A stretch of DNA of 64,000 nt from Diphasiastrum complanatum (GCA_029204225.1 CM055097.1:63609662-63673661); one strand, 5' to 3'; positions 34,231 through 51,300 are shown, counted from the first letter of the stretch. Notes: generated by a model not told the origin, from the sequence alone. A program made the numbers and translations.

Positions 34231-34500
34231 GTGAAGTTTGCTTATCCTGCAAGGCTTGACACGATCATATTGAAAAACCTCTCCTTGATGATTCTAGAAG
34301 GCAAAACAATGGCACTAGTCGGAGGTAGTGGATCAGGAAAAATCCACATTCATTGCTCTTTTGGAACGTTTCTATGATCCACTTGCAGAGAAGGTGCTCT
34401 TTGATGACTTTAGCCCGAGATCTTTTAATCTGAAATGGTTACGCATGCGAATAGGCCTTGCGAATCAAGAACCTGCTCTTTTTTACTACGATAATGGAGA
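34231..34500 (+). pseudogene. ABCB (MDR/P-glycoprotein-type) nucleotide-binding domain fragment
   Basis: From 34231: VKFAYPARLDTIILKNLSL, then [15 protein letters not shown], the Walker A loop, with one extra base near 34340 that shifts the frame. It continues [40 protein letters not shown] (Q-loop at 34463-34483) and TTIMEN. This is the first part of an ABC transporter B-subfamily ATP-binding domain, which powers export of hormones or metabolites at the plasma membrane. The signature (LSGGQ) and Walker B are missing. It stops abruptly at about 34500 where GLTP sequence begins. Confidence 0.85.
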
Positions 34501-34967
34501 ATTTTGCTTTTAAATTTGCAGAACAAGACTAAGTTTCCAAGGTCGAAGATCTCTTAGAGGCTTCAAAACAGCATGAAACACTGCAAAGTTTATTTGATAA
34601 CGGCGTGCACTATGGTTCTCCAACTACTATTGATCGTCATATTAGAATTGTATTTTATGTGAAGCGGGAAGCTGACATGGGGAAAGTGTTGTTTAACAAC
34701 ATTCTAGAATTAAGGCACTTATCTCTGAGGGAATGTGCTTCCAAGGCGTATGAAGAGGTATTTGCACCATATCATACTTGGGCAATTCGGAAAACGGTGA
34801 CAGCAGGAATGTATACGCTCCCTTCAAAGGGCCATTTTTTGAGAAAGATCCATGAGGATGAAACTTCCGCAGGGGCTCAAATGCAAGTATATATATGGGC
34901 TGCAACACCAATCATTGATTTCATAAATGCAATGTTCATAGCAAGAAGGAAAGGAAGATGTGCATGA
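34501..34967 (+). pseudogene. ACD11-type glycolipid transfer protein (GLTP) domain fragment
   Basis: The frame from 34503 reads FAFKFAEQD, then a TAA at 34530-34532 in place of a Tyr codon, then VSKVEDLLEASKQHETLQSL, GKVLFNNILELRHLSLRECA, SKAYEEVFAPYHTWAIRKTV and AGMYTLPSKGHFLRKIHEDE, ending at 34967. This corresponds to most of the plant ACD11-like GLTP fold, which moves ceramide-1-phosphate or similar lipids between membranes. The lipid-headgroup His in YHTWAIRK and the Asp/Lys of the AEQD...SKV helix are kept. The first ~50 residues are absent and replaced by ABCB sequence. Only the one in-frame stop is visible. Confidence 0.85.
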
Positions 34968-34979
34968 CATGCAGAGATC

Positions 34980-35860
34980 GCAATAGTATCAATTAAGCAG
35001 GTTGGTGTTAGAATCCATGGATCGAGATCGCGGAAGGTGGATTGAATTCGCGGAGAAGTCGCGAGTGAAAAAGTTGGATTCGTGGAAAGTGAATTCGCAG
35101 GTGCCCGGGACTCGCGAGCAATCGCAGGAGAAATGGAGAAATGAAATCATCAGGTGATTCATGGAGAAGTTGCCAGAAGAACTCGTTGGAAATCGTGGAG
35201 GAGAAATTAAAATCGTGAAGGAAGTCGCCGGAAATCGCCCATGAAAAATCGCCGGTGCCAAAGAAATCGCCTAAGTGGAGAAGTTACGTCGTGGTGGGGG
35301 GGACCAGTTTTTTTTTTTTTCTTCCGGTTTTTTGCCGTTTTTTTTTTTTTCGCAATTTTTTTTTACGTTTGTGGTGGAATGTGGATGTGGACAGCCAATG
35401 ACGGGTTGCCACATAGCACATGCACATTCCACCGGAGAGAGGAGAGAGTATGTGCATTCCACCGGAGAGAGAACGTGCATTCCACCCGAGAGAGGAGAGA
35501 GAACGACAGATTCCTAGGAGAGAGAAAATTGGATGGACATTATGCTCTTGGAAGTGGTCCCAAAATACAAAAGACACCTGAGCACAAGGCATTACGAAGT
35601 CAGAATCGGGGGGCGTTTGAATTCGTGGAGGTCAGAAGTCGCAGGTGCCAAAGAGTAACTACAGGAGAATTCGTGGAAAATCGAATTCGTGGTAACTCGT
35701 GGAGAATTCGCCAAAATCTGTGAAGAAATCGGGTGGACGGAGCTTGTGCCTGTAGGAGAATTCATGGGGTGAATTCGTGGAGGAATCGCCAGGGATTCGT
35801 CAGGGGATTTCTACGAGTTCTAATTTTTCTTGGTTTTTTTTTTAATTATTTGCTCATGTA
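34980..35860. repeat. Non-coding region dense in AATTCGTGGA / AATCGCCGG-like words
   Basis: Words such as GAATTCGCGGAGAAGTCGC and GAATTCGTGGA recur at about 35043, 35090, 35618, 35667, 35681, 35703 and 35773. The middle (35310-35365) has several T runs of 9-13 bases, and 35420-35510 holds three copies of a GCATTCCACCGGAGAGAG-like unit. Open frames here are low-complexity and not supported as genes. It may be an unrecognised LTR or satellite-like block. Confidence 0.5.
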
Positions 35861-36333
35861 GTCCTTAGAGCAGTCAGTTTCATTCCATTTGGTTGTGCCA
35901 ATCAAAAGTTATAAGCTTTTGAAGAGGGTTAGGTAGGGCACCTAGACCTGGGTGGACACATTTGGTTTGGTCAAGATATTGCTTGTTTGATCCAAAATCA
36001 CAGTTGAATGCTTACCAATCTCATCTATATGTGATCTAGGCACTGTTTTGAGATCTTAGCCATTTTATTTCATGCAATATCATTGTATTTGAGTCAAATT
36101 TGGTTTCTTAGTGTATTTCACACATTCTAAGAGTGTTTGATCCTAACTTTGCCCATATTCCATCATTTGATGTGAAGTAGATCTAGTTTTGGAGAGATTG
36201 AGATAGCTAGTGAGAATCATCTCACAGCTTGTTGCAAGATCTTGCATAGGAGATGGTAGCACCCATTATTGGATCCTATAGTGAGAGAGAAGCAACATTT
36301 TTTGTTCATCACTTTTATTTATCTCCACTTTAC
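35861..36333 (+). other. Leader of copia-3; no PBS or 5' LTR seen
   Basis: Stop-rich text ending at the copia-3 gag ATG. No TGGTATCAGAGC-like site is found, and no match to LTR B, so the 5' end of copia-3 has been lost or replaced. Confidence 0.4.
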
Positions 36334-37680
36334 ATGACTTCAATGAGTTCATACTTGCTGCAACCAAGTGAGAGATTGTCTACTTCCAATTATTCAATAT
36401 GAAAGTTGAGGATGGAGTCCATCTTGATACTCCAAGATGTGATGGACATTGTACTTGGGATTGAGGAGGAGCCTCAAGTCCTTCAAGAAGTACGAAAATA
36501 CAAAAAGAGATCTAGGATGGCTCTCCACTACATTAAGATGAATGTTTCTAATGAGATATTGAGGGAGATTGGTGATTGTTCTACATCCAAGGAAGCATGG
36601 GATTGTCTCAAGTCCATCTACGAGGCTAAGAACACCTCTAGGCTCCTCACTCTTAGAAATCAAATCTTCCAAAGTAGTCAAAAGAGTGATGAGAGTGCAT
36701 CTAATTATGTTTTGAGAGTCAAGGACATTCATAGGGGACTTGCATGCAATCAATCAAAGTGAGCTAGTCCAAGTCATTCTCAATGGCTTGAGAGTGAATA
36801 TGACAACCTTGTCCAATCCTATGCCATTAAGGAGGAGCTACCAATTTGGAGGCCCTTCAAAGTGTGCTTATTTCTGAAGAATCAAGACAAGAGAACAAAC
36901 TCTTGAGGATGGACAAGCTATCACTCAATCATGATGATGGCAAAGTTCTATTTGCCAAGCACAAAGAGAGGAGTAAGAAGCAACATCATCACTTCTCTAA
37001 TGACAAAGCTAAAGACCAAGATGGAGAGGAGGAGGATACCTCTCATGCTTCTAATTCAAATCTCAAGAAGAAGAAGATCAAGTGCTTTTATTGTGGCAAG
37101 AAAGGCCATTATGCCACCAATTGCTTCAAGAAGAAGAATCAACTCAATCAAGCCAACATCACCAATGAGAAAGAAGACTATATTGCAAGTGATGGAGAAG
37201 GCTCTCTTATGGCATCAAGCTTCTCCTCTTCCACCTTCAACAAGGATGACTCATGGTATATTGATAGTGGAGCATCTTCACATATGTGTGGCTCCAAGCA
37301 CTCTTTTTCATCTATTTTGCCTTATGGTGGAGTCAAGAAGACCATATACTTTGCAAGTAAGCATGAGTGCAATATTGAAAGAGTAGGGATTATTCCCTTG
37401 AAGCTTGCATCTTCTAAAGATCTCTTTCTCAACAATGTTCTTTTTGTCCCAAAGCTTACAAAGAACATCTTAAGTGTTGGCCAACTTCTTGATAGTGGCT
37501 TTGATGTCAATTTCAATATTGACAATTGTGTGATCAAAAAGGATGGTGAGATCCTTGCATATGGATCAAGATTTGAAGGCATCTACAAATTGGATCCAAG
37601 TGAGAGTGAAAACTCTCTTGATGTTTCTTATATGTCCAATATTTCAAAGGAGGATGATCACACAAGATGCACATATCTTC
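36334..37680 (+). pseudogene. copia-3 gag, protease and pre-integrase
   Basis: The ATG at 36334 gives SSYLLQPSERLSTSNYSI, then a TGA at 36400-36402 where relatives have Trp; the frame continues LRMESILILQDVMDIVLGIE to 36762. A shift follows, then 36846 onward reads through the knuckle CFYCGKKGHYATNC, the protease DDSWYIDSGASSHMCGSKHS (intact DSG) and NNVLFVPKLTKNILSVGQLL. Gag and protease would make and process the particle. One nonsense change and one shift inactivate gag, but the rest is in one long frame. Confidence 0.85.
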
Positions 37681-38900
37681 TCTCTTCAAGTATTATGGTG
37701 TATGATTATTCCTTATTATTCAAAGCATATATTGAGAAGAAATTCTCATTGAAGATCAAAGCTTTGAGGAGTATTGGAGCTCTTGAAGGAATAGCACCAT
37801 ATGAAGTTTTATTCAAGATGAAGCCTAAGGTTGATCACCTTAGTGAACTTGGTAGTGCTTGCTTTGCACATATTCCCTTGGAAACAAGGAGGAAGGATGA
37901 TCCAAGCTCATGGATCATGATTGGATACTCATCCATCAAGGAGGCCTTTAGTTTCTTTACACTCTCTATTTCAAAAGTGATTGTGAATAGAGATGTCATA
38001 TTGCATGAAGATTCAATTTTGGAAGTGGCCGAGATCAAGGCTTCTCAAGAAGCATCACAAGTTATCTTTTTTGAAGGTATTCAAGTTATGATTGGGCCAA
38101 GGTGTGAGGAGGAGTTTCTTCTTCATATAATTTCAAGAAGATCTTCAAGATGCATGGTCGAGTCCTTATGGCTCACCTTACATGGCAAAGAGGGGCATCT
38201 TTCATGTTGTATCTACTACAACATATTCATATATGATTCTCTTCCTTTGCTTGAAATGCTATCTTGCTTCATTGAATTTTTTGGATCTCAAAGTTCAAGA
38301 AAAGCTATACTAGTTTTGTATGATGCTTATGGTATGGACATGTTTCTTGTCATTATTGACTTAGATGTGTTTCCAATACTTTTTGAAAGCAAGATATTGT
38401 ATTGTCAAAAGTATGCTCTTGGTTCTAGTAAGAACAAGATTGAGCTTGGTACTCACTTTTTTGAAAATCATGTTTTCACATGTTTTGAGGCAAATTGTAA
38501 ACTCCTTCTTGAGATTAAGTGAAGCATCCAAAGTGGACACTTACATCCTTGAGAGAGTAACTAGCCTAAAAAAGATCAAGATAGTCTTTGATATCAAGAT
38601 TAGATCCATCATGGATATAGCTCATTGTATGTGGACTAGTCAAGCTAGAAAGCATAATCTTGATAATCATCATTGTTTCACATCTTATGGTCTTGATCTC
38701 CATGATCCTTATGAGGCTTGGAAGCCTCAGATTTCTCTATTTATGGTGCATCCATCATGCAAGTGGAACTTTCAAAGCAAAGATCGTCATCAAGCATGGA
38801 GGAAGCCCATGATCATAGTGGCATATTGGTGGAGCACTCTTCAAAGGCATTGGCAAGAGATCTCTACCAAAGAGATCTTATCATGGATATGGTGAGGGTG
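37681..38900 (+). pseudogene. copia-3 integrase remnant and non-pol segment
   Basis: The same frame continues to 38522. It keeps only FKAYIEKKFSLKIKALRS (before the second Asp of the integrase core) and then the integrase tail APYEVLFKMKPKVDHLSELG and FAHIPLETRRKDDPSS. The catalytic core and all of RT are missing. From about 38030 the text no longer matches any pol domain I know (for example CIYYNIFIYDSLPLLEMLSC). Around 38515 it aligns with copia-4 near 51683. A second frame at 38365-38895 runs partly over it. Confidence 0.65.
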
Positions 38901-39018
38901 CTGCTATGATGGATCCCTTGGCTGATATTCACTTCTTATGAATACCAAAGGATCCACTCAAAAAAAATTACAAACTTCTCAAGTGATCTAGTACCTTTCC
39001 AAGCTATTTTTTGAAGAG

Positions 39019-39835
39019 TGTGAGAAATTGGCAAAAATCTAGCTTGGTTTTTTTTATGATAGAAGTTTGTAAGTGAATCTCACATGTGTGGAGGATGTTC
39101 CCACGTGTGGAGAATTGTAAAGCAAATCAAAATGTTTGATATAGGGGTCTCATAGAATTTTATCGTCAAGCATTTAGGTGTAGGATGTTGATAGGGTCAA
39201 ATTTGGCATAGATGGCGAATTATCCATTTCCACTTGTAATGCCACTATTGAGCCAAAATAGAGTAGGAGGCCAAACTTGTGCCAATTAGAGTGTAGACAA
39301 GTGTAATGCTTTTGTTTGATGAAGTTTAAGAGGTCCAATAGGATTTAGAGGTGGAACCATGTGTGGTCCAATTTGAATTTGAGGTGTGCTTGAATATAGT
39401 CCAATAGAATTAAGAGGTGCATGGATCAATGGTCCAATAGGATTAAGAGGTGGCAAAGTGTGATCCAATCATAGTTAAGCATAGTGGTAGATCGTGGATC
39501 TATTAGTATCATTGTAATCCTCATTTGGATCTAATTGATTTTGAGATTGAGTGGATTTTGAGTGTAAGTGATTTTCTAGCTTTCTCTCTCTACCCGAGAG
39601 CTATTGATGATTTTCTCTCTCTACCCAAGGAGAGCAGCTTGTTTTTACTTAGATTACTTTTGGAACACTTCCCACACGTGTGAGTGAGAGTTGGAAGTGA
39701 TTGAATGCATGTAGTAGTGTGTTTTTGCCATAGGATCTAAGATTGATCTTGAATCTCAATCTAGTCTTGATCTTGGTGCATCTACACACCTTAGGAGATC
39801 ACAAGTACATGTTGTGGACAATCCACACGTGTGAA
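39019..39835 (+). repeat. LTR family B, 3' LTR of copia-3
   Basis: It begins TGTGAGAAATTGGC after TTTGAAGAG (polypurine-like). The part from 39375 matches 26783-27206. It contains palindromes at 39081-39090, 39101-39110, 39673-39682 and 39824-39833. The right end is set after CACACGTGTG because the partner copy stops matching near 39820. Confidence 0.65.
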
Positions 39836-40363
39836 TTCAACATTTTTGAAGGTCTTGAAGTTTGAGACTTCTTCAACATGAAATATATACTGAAATAAAA
39901 GTATCTAAAAATGTTGACAATGTTCACATTTCTTGTGTAGGATGCTCAAAACAATGGACTCAGAATAAAGCAAGGTTGAATCAAATCAAAATGTGGTCAC
40001 TCGGATTTTGGACCTCTCCCTACCCTCTTTAAGAGCTTATAACTCTTGATAGACACATCAAATTGATTTGGTTTTAATTTCTATGAAAAGTACACATCAT
40101 AAGCTTTCCATCAAGCTATAAAACCACTATATTTGGATCTACAAGCAAGGAGTTAGAAGGGACTAAAAATATCTGATTTTCACACGTGCGGAATTCTAGG
40201 ATTCCGTACTACCACTTTTCAGACCTGAAAATTCAGTTCCAATCCGATTTGATCCAAACACACTTCAGAGAAAGGTGAGAAAAAGTGTATAACTGCTTTT
40301 TTGCTTGATTTAGCTCTCAAATTCTTGTACAATCAGAGATGTTAGCATGCAAAGCGCAATTTG
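39836..40363 (-). other. Probable leader of a minus-strand copia
   Basis: Stop-rich stretch immediately 3' (minus strand) of the PBS at 40364-40375. No gag frame is found before the LTR of copia-3. It holds CACACGTGCG at 40181. Confidence 0.35.
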
Positions 40364-40375
40364 GCTCTAATACCA
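40364..40375 (-). other. Copia primer-binding site, decayed
   Basis: The minus strand reads TGGTATTAGAGC, one base from canonical. It is preceded by AAATTTTGTCG, like the copia-4 LTR end AAAATTTTGTCA, so the LTR on its right is likely of a related family. Confidence 0.65.
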
Positions 40376-40376
40376 C

Positions 40377-41100
40377 GACAAAATTTCCAGAATTCACATG
40401 TGTGGGGGAGATCCACAAGTATGATAGATCTAATTAAGCTTTATGATTAGCACAATAACCTGATTCTAGATTGAATAGCAAGATCAGGTATAGAAGTCAT
40501 GGCTTAACCACAATCTAGCATGCTAAGTATCAGAGAATGATAGCAATGAATCATAAATGAGCAAAAGTACAAGAAATTAGTGTATTAGCATTAGCCTCAA
40601 CACGAGTTACAGAGTGAAAGATAGAGAGATATCAAGCAAAAATTTTGTGGATCCAAAATGACAAGAGAAAGCTACAAAGCTTTGGTTCTACATAAAAAAT
40701 TATGAGAGCTACACATATTTATGGAGTTTGAGGTAGCTCGAGGTAGAACCACATCCATCCACCTTTTGATGACATCTAAAGTGAAAACTACAGTCTATGT
40801 GACATTTGTCACATCTCATGCATGTATCTCTACCTACTTTTATCAAGTGTCCTAGTTCTAACTAGAAATGTACAAATCATCATGCATGTGTCCATTTTAC
40901 TTTGTGCATGTTTTGCATGTCACTATGGATCACTTACAATTAATGCATGTGAAATGCCACGAGTTTCTACAAGCATAATATTGCTATTTCTAAGTCTACA
41001 ATCTATATGCAAGTTGTAATCATCAAACTAGATATGTCAAATCCATATAGCTCGAGTTCTATCTAGGCCAAACTTGGCATTTGCATTTATGGAACAACAT
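40377..41100 (-). repeat. Probable copia LTR relic
   Basis: Inferred from the PBS on its left. It includes CACATGTGTG at 40395-40404 and shows no coding. The right end is unknown and no partner copy was seen, so the extent is approximate. Confidence 0.4.
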
Positions 41101-41169
41101 CCTTGCATGGTACAATGTTTGTAGCAAGCCTAAAGTCAAGATGGATTATTTTTCCATTTCAACAAATAC

Positions 41170-41480
41170 AAGCATTGAAAATTGAAGATGATCATTCTGC
41201 CTCTATGACAAAATCGAATGAAGACAACTCTTGATACCTAGACTCTAAAGCTACACAACATATGACATTTCACAAGGAGTGGTTCTATCAATACTAACCA
41301 ATTTTCACCAACAAGTCTGTCCATCTAGGTGACACTAGTGCTCACCAAATCGTTGGTGAATGTACTATCAAACTCCATGTTCAAAATTAAAAAGTAAACT
41401 CTATTCCTAAAGTATTTTACATTTCTAATTTGCAAAAATATTTATTGCCCATTAGAAATATAGAGACTTAGGACATAAAA
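41170..41480 (+). pseudogene. Copia protease and pre-integrase fragment
   Basis: The frame reads YLDSKATQHMTFHKEWFYQY, then SVHLGDTSAHQIVGECTIKL and IPKVFYISNLQKYLL. It matches copia protease (DSGATxHMT) with Gly changed to Lys at the active site, and the block before the pre-integrase domain. Two stops interrupt it. No other domain flanks it. Confidence 0.7.
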
Positions 41481-46752
<5,272 letters not shown>

Positions 46753-47977
46753 GAGGATGAATTTGTGCAAGGGATCGCTGCACTCATAGGGATTGGTACA
46801 ACATAAATTTGCCCTGATCCTAATGCAAGTGTTAGGGTAAAATACTTGGCCAAATATAATTATACGCAGGTATTGTTTTATTGTTCTTAAGACACAATTG
46901 GTACTAAAAATGAATAAAACAGAGTGATAGTTGGCGGACTCCTAGAAAACATGGATATGCTCAAGAGTTTCAATAATGGTACTTTACCTAAGATAGGTTC
47001 AGATATTGGTATGGCATGAATTTGTCCCATATCTGAGTACCGATCCACGCTATCCCCTGTTTGCAAAACACAATTTATCTAACATAGTTATTATTCAAGT
47101 ACACATGCTGCAATTTTAGAAATTGATATGTACTAGTACCATAACATTGATCAAAATGGTGGAATGTTCTGATATGGTAATAATATGGGAAAGCCTATCG
47201 TAATTAATCATTTTAAATAGGAAAGATTATATTTTAAGTTGTTAAGCTGCTAAACTTATTTTGTACATGGATAACAACTGACATTCAGCGTTAACACTTG
47301 TCTTCCTCACTATGCTAACTTGTGCGATTTTGTGTGATGGGATGGTGGCAGGTACAACTAGATGTCTTGAAATAGGTTTCGCCTTACAATGCTTTTCTTT
47401 GAGTATTGTATGCTTTCAGCTATGTTTTATCTTATTGGTTTATGAATAAAAGTTCCGAAAAGTTTGGTATGGTAGATCCAATTGTCACAGATGGCCATTG
47501 TGAGAAATCAGAGGCGAGGGTGGCTATTGGGGCTTGGGAAACGGGTAGTGCAGAGTGAGTTGCAGTAGGGGGTATGGGTGAGGTTGACAATGGTGCATGA
47601 GTATGGACGTCAAAACGTGGAAGATGAGGCGGGTGCAACAATCTTGGTGCGTACTCTATGATGACTCTGAGAGCTGGATGCTTGGCAAGACGATTTAGCT
47701 GGTGCTACTTTGTAGGTGGCTAGCAAAATCAACGTGAAACCCATGAACTTTGTTGATTAAGTACGAGGTGGCCAAGGAGAACATAAGAGAGCCTGCAGCA
47801 AATTACTGTTTGGTATTACTCTTGATTGCTCTCTTCAGCTCTCCGAAGGCCATCTTGTACCAGTCGTAAGGTTGCATGATCTTCTTTTCTAACTCATAGT
47901 TAGAGTCGTGACCAAGCGATGGAGGATCTAGAAAGAGATCCTTTCCTTCTTGAGGTTGCCAACCATCAGAAACATAT
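46753..47977. other. Unique-looking DNA without recognised gene
   Basis: A Pro/Ser/Thr-rich minus frame at 47432-47641 (HPPHLPRFDVHTHAPLSTSP) may continue the broken frame at 47978-48248 but is separated by stops. Nothing else is seen. Confidence 0.3.
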
Positions 47978-48248
47978 TCAGAAGTTGTGCAACAGCATGG
48001 AAGATAGGATCTCTAATGGCTTTGAGCAACTAACCATCATTCGTGTGATACTGATTGATGGTAGGATAAACAAAAGGCTTGATAATGGATTTGGCCTGGT
48101 TATGGCAGCAAGGGCAACCTCCATGACTCGCACATTGTGGGTAGCTCTCTGAAAAGTGATGTAGAATTTAGCCTTGGCTTCATTGCAAGTACTAAACACC
48201 ATATTAATAAATTCCATATCTATTTTGTTTGAAAAGACATGCTCATGG
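47978..48248 (-). pseudogene. Unknown frame split by copia-4 (left part)
   Basis: The minus-strand frame stays open from the target site at 48248 to a stop near 47978 (for example MEFINMVFSTCNEAKAKFYI, NVRVMEVALAAI). On the other side of copia-4 the same frame is open through 53401-53530. If one target-site copy is removed the two parts join in frame. The family is not recognised. Confidence 0.45.
48244..48248. other. Target-site duplication CATGG, left copy
   Basis: Five bases directly before the copia-4 5' LTR; identical to 53396-53400. A 5-bp duplication is standard for copia integrase. Confidence 0.93.
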
Positions 48249-48948
48249 TGTTAAAATTTCACAATTCTAGCTTGACCAATTTTGGTCATATGGCTTGTAA
48301 ATTGTATTATGGTCATGTTGTGGCTTGTCACATGTGCCAAATAGCATAGGATACTCTTTGTAAGTCTCATTCCTAACCTAGCATAGGAGTGGCACCTTTG
48401 GAGTGAGTCCAAATAGTGCTTTGATAAGCTAGAGAGAAAACAGGAGCTAAAAATAGCATGTTTTTCATTGTTTTGGGATCTCGAGATCTTGATCCCAAGT
48501 TAGGGTGGATCCAATGACCTATTAGGCTAGATGTTAGGGTTAGGGTATGATAAGTTCAGAGGTGCCCTAATATGCTCAGATCCGAGCTTGAAATGTATAA
48601 ATGCATGATGGGATCTCCATCAAATTATCAAGAAAAATCAAGTTTTTCCACTTCTATCATCATTGTCTTTTGGTGGCGAGTTCTAGCTATTGCATGTGAG
48701 TGTTTTTATGCATTAATTGCTTGGATTGGAAGGTTCTAAACTTGTTTACAGGTCTGAGAAGCTTTTTGTACTCTACTTTGGTTCATTTGATCAAATCTGT
48801 GTGCCTAATGTGGAGTTAAATGCCAAATTTGCTAGTTTTGGTAACTAGTCTTGATTCTAGCTCATAGTTTGGATCTAGATCTTTTATTTGTGCATCCTCC
48901 ATCACTTTTAGGATTGATTGGGATTGAATTTGCTGTAAAATTTTGTCA
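48249..48948 (+). repeat. copia-4 5' LTR
   Basis: TGTTAAAA...TTTTGTCA, 700 bases. It contains TTAGGGTTAGGG at 48534-48545 and TATAAATGCATGATG near 48596, a likely TATA region. Nearly identical to 52696-53395. Confidence 0.95.
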
Positions 48949-48960
48949 TGGTATCAGAGC
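48949..48960 (+). other. copia-4 primer-binding site
   Basis: TGGTATCAGAGC directly abuts the LTR end; exact canonical site. Confidence 0.93.
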
Positions 48961-49745
48961 CTAATCAAAAGTGAGAATTAGATTTGATTTTCTCAAGCTT
49001 TGATCCTAGATTTGAGTAGTATTAGCTTTGCTCTTGCTACTAGTTGCTAATCTAGTGATTGTACCTTCAAATTTGGTTTCATTTGAGTGATAATAGATCA
49101 AAGGGAACTTGTTTTGCTGAGTTATAGCTGTAAGAACCGAGATTGACCCATTTCCATTCAACCAAACTAGATTAGAAAGTTCTTATGAGTTGAATCTTGG
49201 AGTACATGTCTCCTAGTAGAGATTTTCATAAGGATTTGAATGCCACCACTCTTTAGAAGTTTGGATCAGCCATTTGAGAGCCTAATTAGGTCTTTCTTAG
49301 GCTTATTAAGGTCCTAAAATACACCTTTTAGGTTCAGATCAAGTGTTTTGATGAGTTTTTCATCTAGAAATTCAAAACTAGTGAAATTTGTGTTTCTATT
49401 CTACTCAATTTTGGATAGGTTTGTGATTGAATATGTCAATGTGATTCAACCTGAATTTAGGAGGATTTATTTGTAAGACATTTGTGTGTTGTTTTGGTTC
49501 AGTATAGGTGGATTCACCCTTCTTGTGAAGTCGAGATCAAGGAGGAGACTAGTTTGATCAAATTTATAGTAAGTTTGGATCTAGTTTGGATCTTGAAGAT
49601 AGATCAAGCTCAAGATCACCTTAGATCTTGTTGAGAAATCAGAGAGTGATTCATCTCAGGTCCCAAAGAGAGTGGGATAGCTACTAGTGATCATATCTTG
49701 TACAATCTATCTTGTTTCTTTGAATCTATCTCCTTATCATTGAAG
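48961..49745 (+). other. copia-4 untranslated leader
   Basis: 785 bases without a usable frame between PBS and gag ATG. Packaging signals are expected here but cannot be identified by eye. Confidence 0.65.
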
Positions 49746-51300
49746 ATGGCATCCATAAGTGCCTATCTTTTGGATTCTAGTGATAGATTGAACTCTTCAA
49801 ATTATTCCATTTGGAAGTTAAGAATGGAATCCATCCTTATCATGCAAGATTTGATGGATATTGTGAATGGAGAGGAAGATGAGCCAATCCATCCACAAGA
49901 AGCAACTAAATACAAGAGAAGGTATTTAGATGATGCACTCCATTGTATTAAGATGAATGTTGCAAATGATTTGCTCAAAGAATTAGGAGCATGTACCTCT
50001 GCCCAAGAGGCTTGGGAGACTCTTCAAAAGATCTATGAGTCCAAGAATACCTCAAGGTTACTTTCCTTCAAGAACCAAGTTCTTCAATGTTTCCAAGGGA
50101 GGAGTGAGAGTGGACATCAATTTGTTTTGAGAGTAAAATATTTGAACAAAGAGCTTACTTATGTTGGTGGACCTATTAAAGAGAGTGAGCTTGTGCAAAT
50201 AGTTTTGAATGGCTGATGTAGTGATTTTACTAACCTTGTCCAAAGCTATGCCATCATGGGAAACTTGCTTACAATTGAATACCTTCAAAGTGTGTTGATG
50301 GCCGAGGAGAGTAGGAAGGCTCATATCAAATCAAGGATGGAGAGGCTCTCCATCAATGATGGTGATGAAAAAGCCTTATTTTTCAAGAGCAAAGGCAAAC
50401 AAAGACCAAGGGAGGAGCATTCAAAATGGAGCAAGCAAAGGATGGAGATCAAGGAGGATCCACATCCTCATCATCACAAGTCAAGCCCAAGAAGGACAAA
50501 TCTAAGATAAAGTGCTACTATTGTAGCAAGATGGGGCATTATGCCTCGGAATGCTTCAAGAGGAAGCAAGATCAAAGCCAAGCCAACATTGTACAAGAGG
50601 AGGAAGAGAGCTATCATGAGGACTCACTCATGATGTCAACCTTTTCATCATCAAATGTCAAAGGTGAAGAACCTTGGTGGATAGATAGTGGGGCTAGCTC
50701 CCACATGTCGGGTAAAAGGGAGTATTTTTCTTATGTAGGACCTATAAAGTCCATTTTTACAGCAAATGATCATGAATGTAAAGTTGAAGTGTGGAATACA
50801 TTCCCTTATGCTTAGGATCCTCCAAGAAGACTAAGATAGATGGTGTTCTCTTCATTCCTAGCATCACTAAGAATTTGCTTAGTGTTAGCCAGCTTTTAGA
50901 TCATGGTTTCATTGTGGAGTTCTCTACTAATGTATGCAACATCAAGAAGAATGGGAAGATCATAGCAAGAGGAAGAAGGTTTGGGAGGTTGTTTAAGCTT
51001 GATGCTTTTGTTGATCCTAATTTATTTGTGATAGTATCCAAGGAGGACAAGATGACCACAAATGATTTGTGGAACAAGAGGCTTGGTCACATCAACACCA
51101 AGTCCATGGAAGTCATGTGCAAGGAGGAGCTTGATCTAGTCTTCCAATATCCATGGAAAAGGAAAAAAAGGTTTGTGAAGCATGTGCTTTGGCTAAAGCA
51201 CATAGGTTGCCTTTCTCTAACACTATCACTAAGACCACTCACCCTCTTAAGTTGATTCATTTAGATGTACATTTTTCTAGCACAAAGAGCAATGGTAGAG
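49746..51300 (+). pseudogene. copia-4 gag, protease, pre-integrase, start of integrase
   Basis: The ATG at 49746 is chosen because SAYLLDSSDRLNSSNYSIWK matches the start of the other copies. One in-frame TGA lies at 50214-50216 and a shift near 50440. The knuckle CYYCSKMGHYASEC and the protease EEPWWIDSGASSHMSGKREY are intact. Another shift near 50800 leads to GVLFIPSITKNLLSVSQLLD and LWNKRLGHINTKSMEV. KVCEACALAKAHRLPF and LKLIHLDVHF begin the integrase core, which then ends. Confidence 0.87.

Noticed and set aside
35241-35723. 160-codon frame with Phe-rich segment
   Set aside because: The Phe run is a T-run artefact and the frame is low-complexity over a repeat-word region.
48534-48545. TTAGGGTTAGGG, possible interstitial telomere repeat (also in the 3' LTR)
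   Set aside because: Only two units, not the common plant unit TTTAGGG, and part of both LTRs of copia-4.
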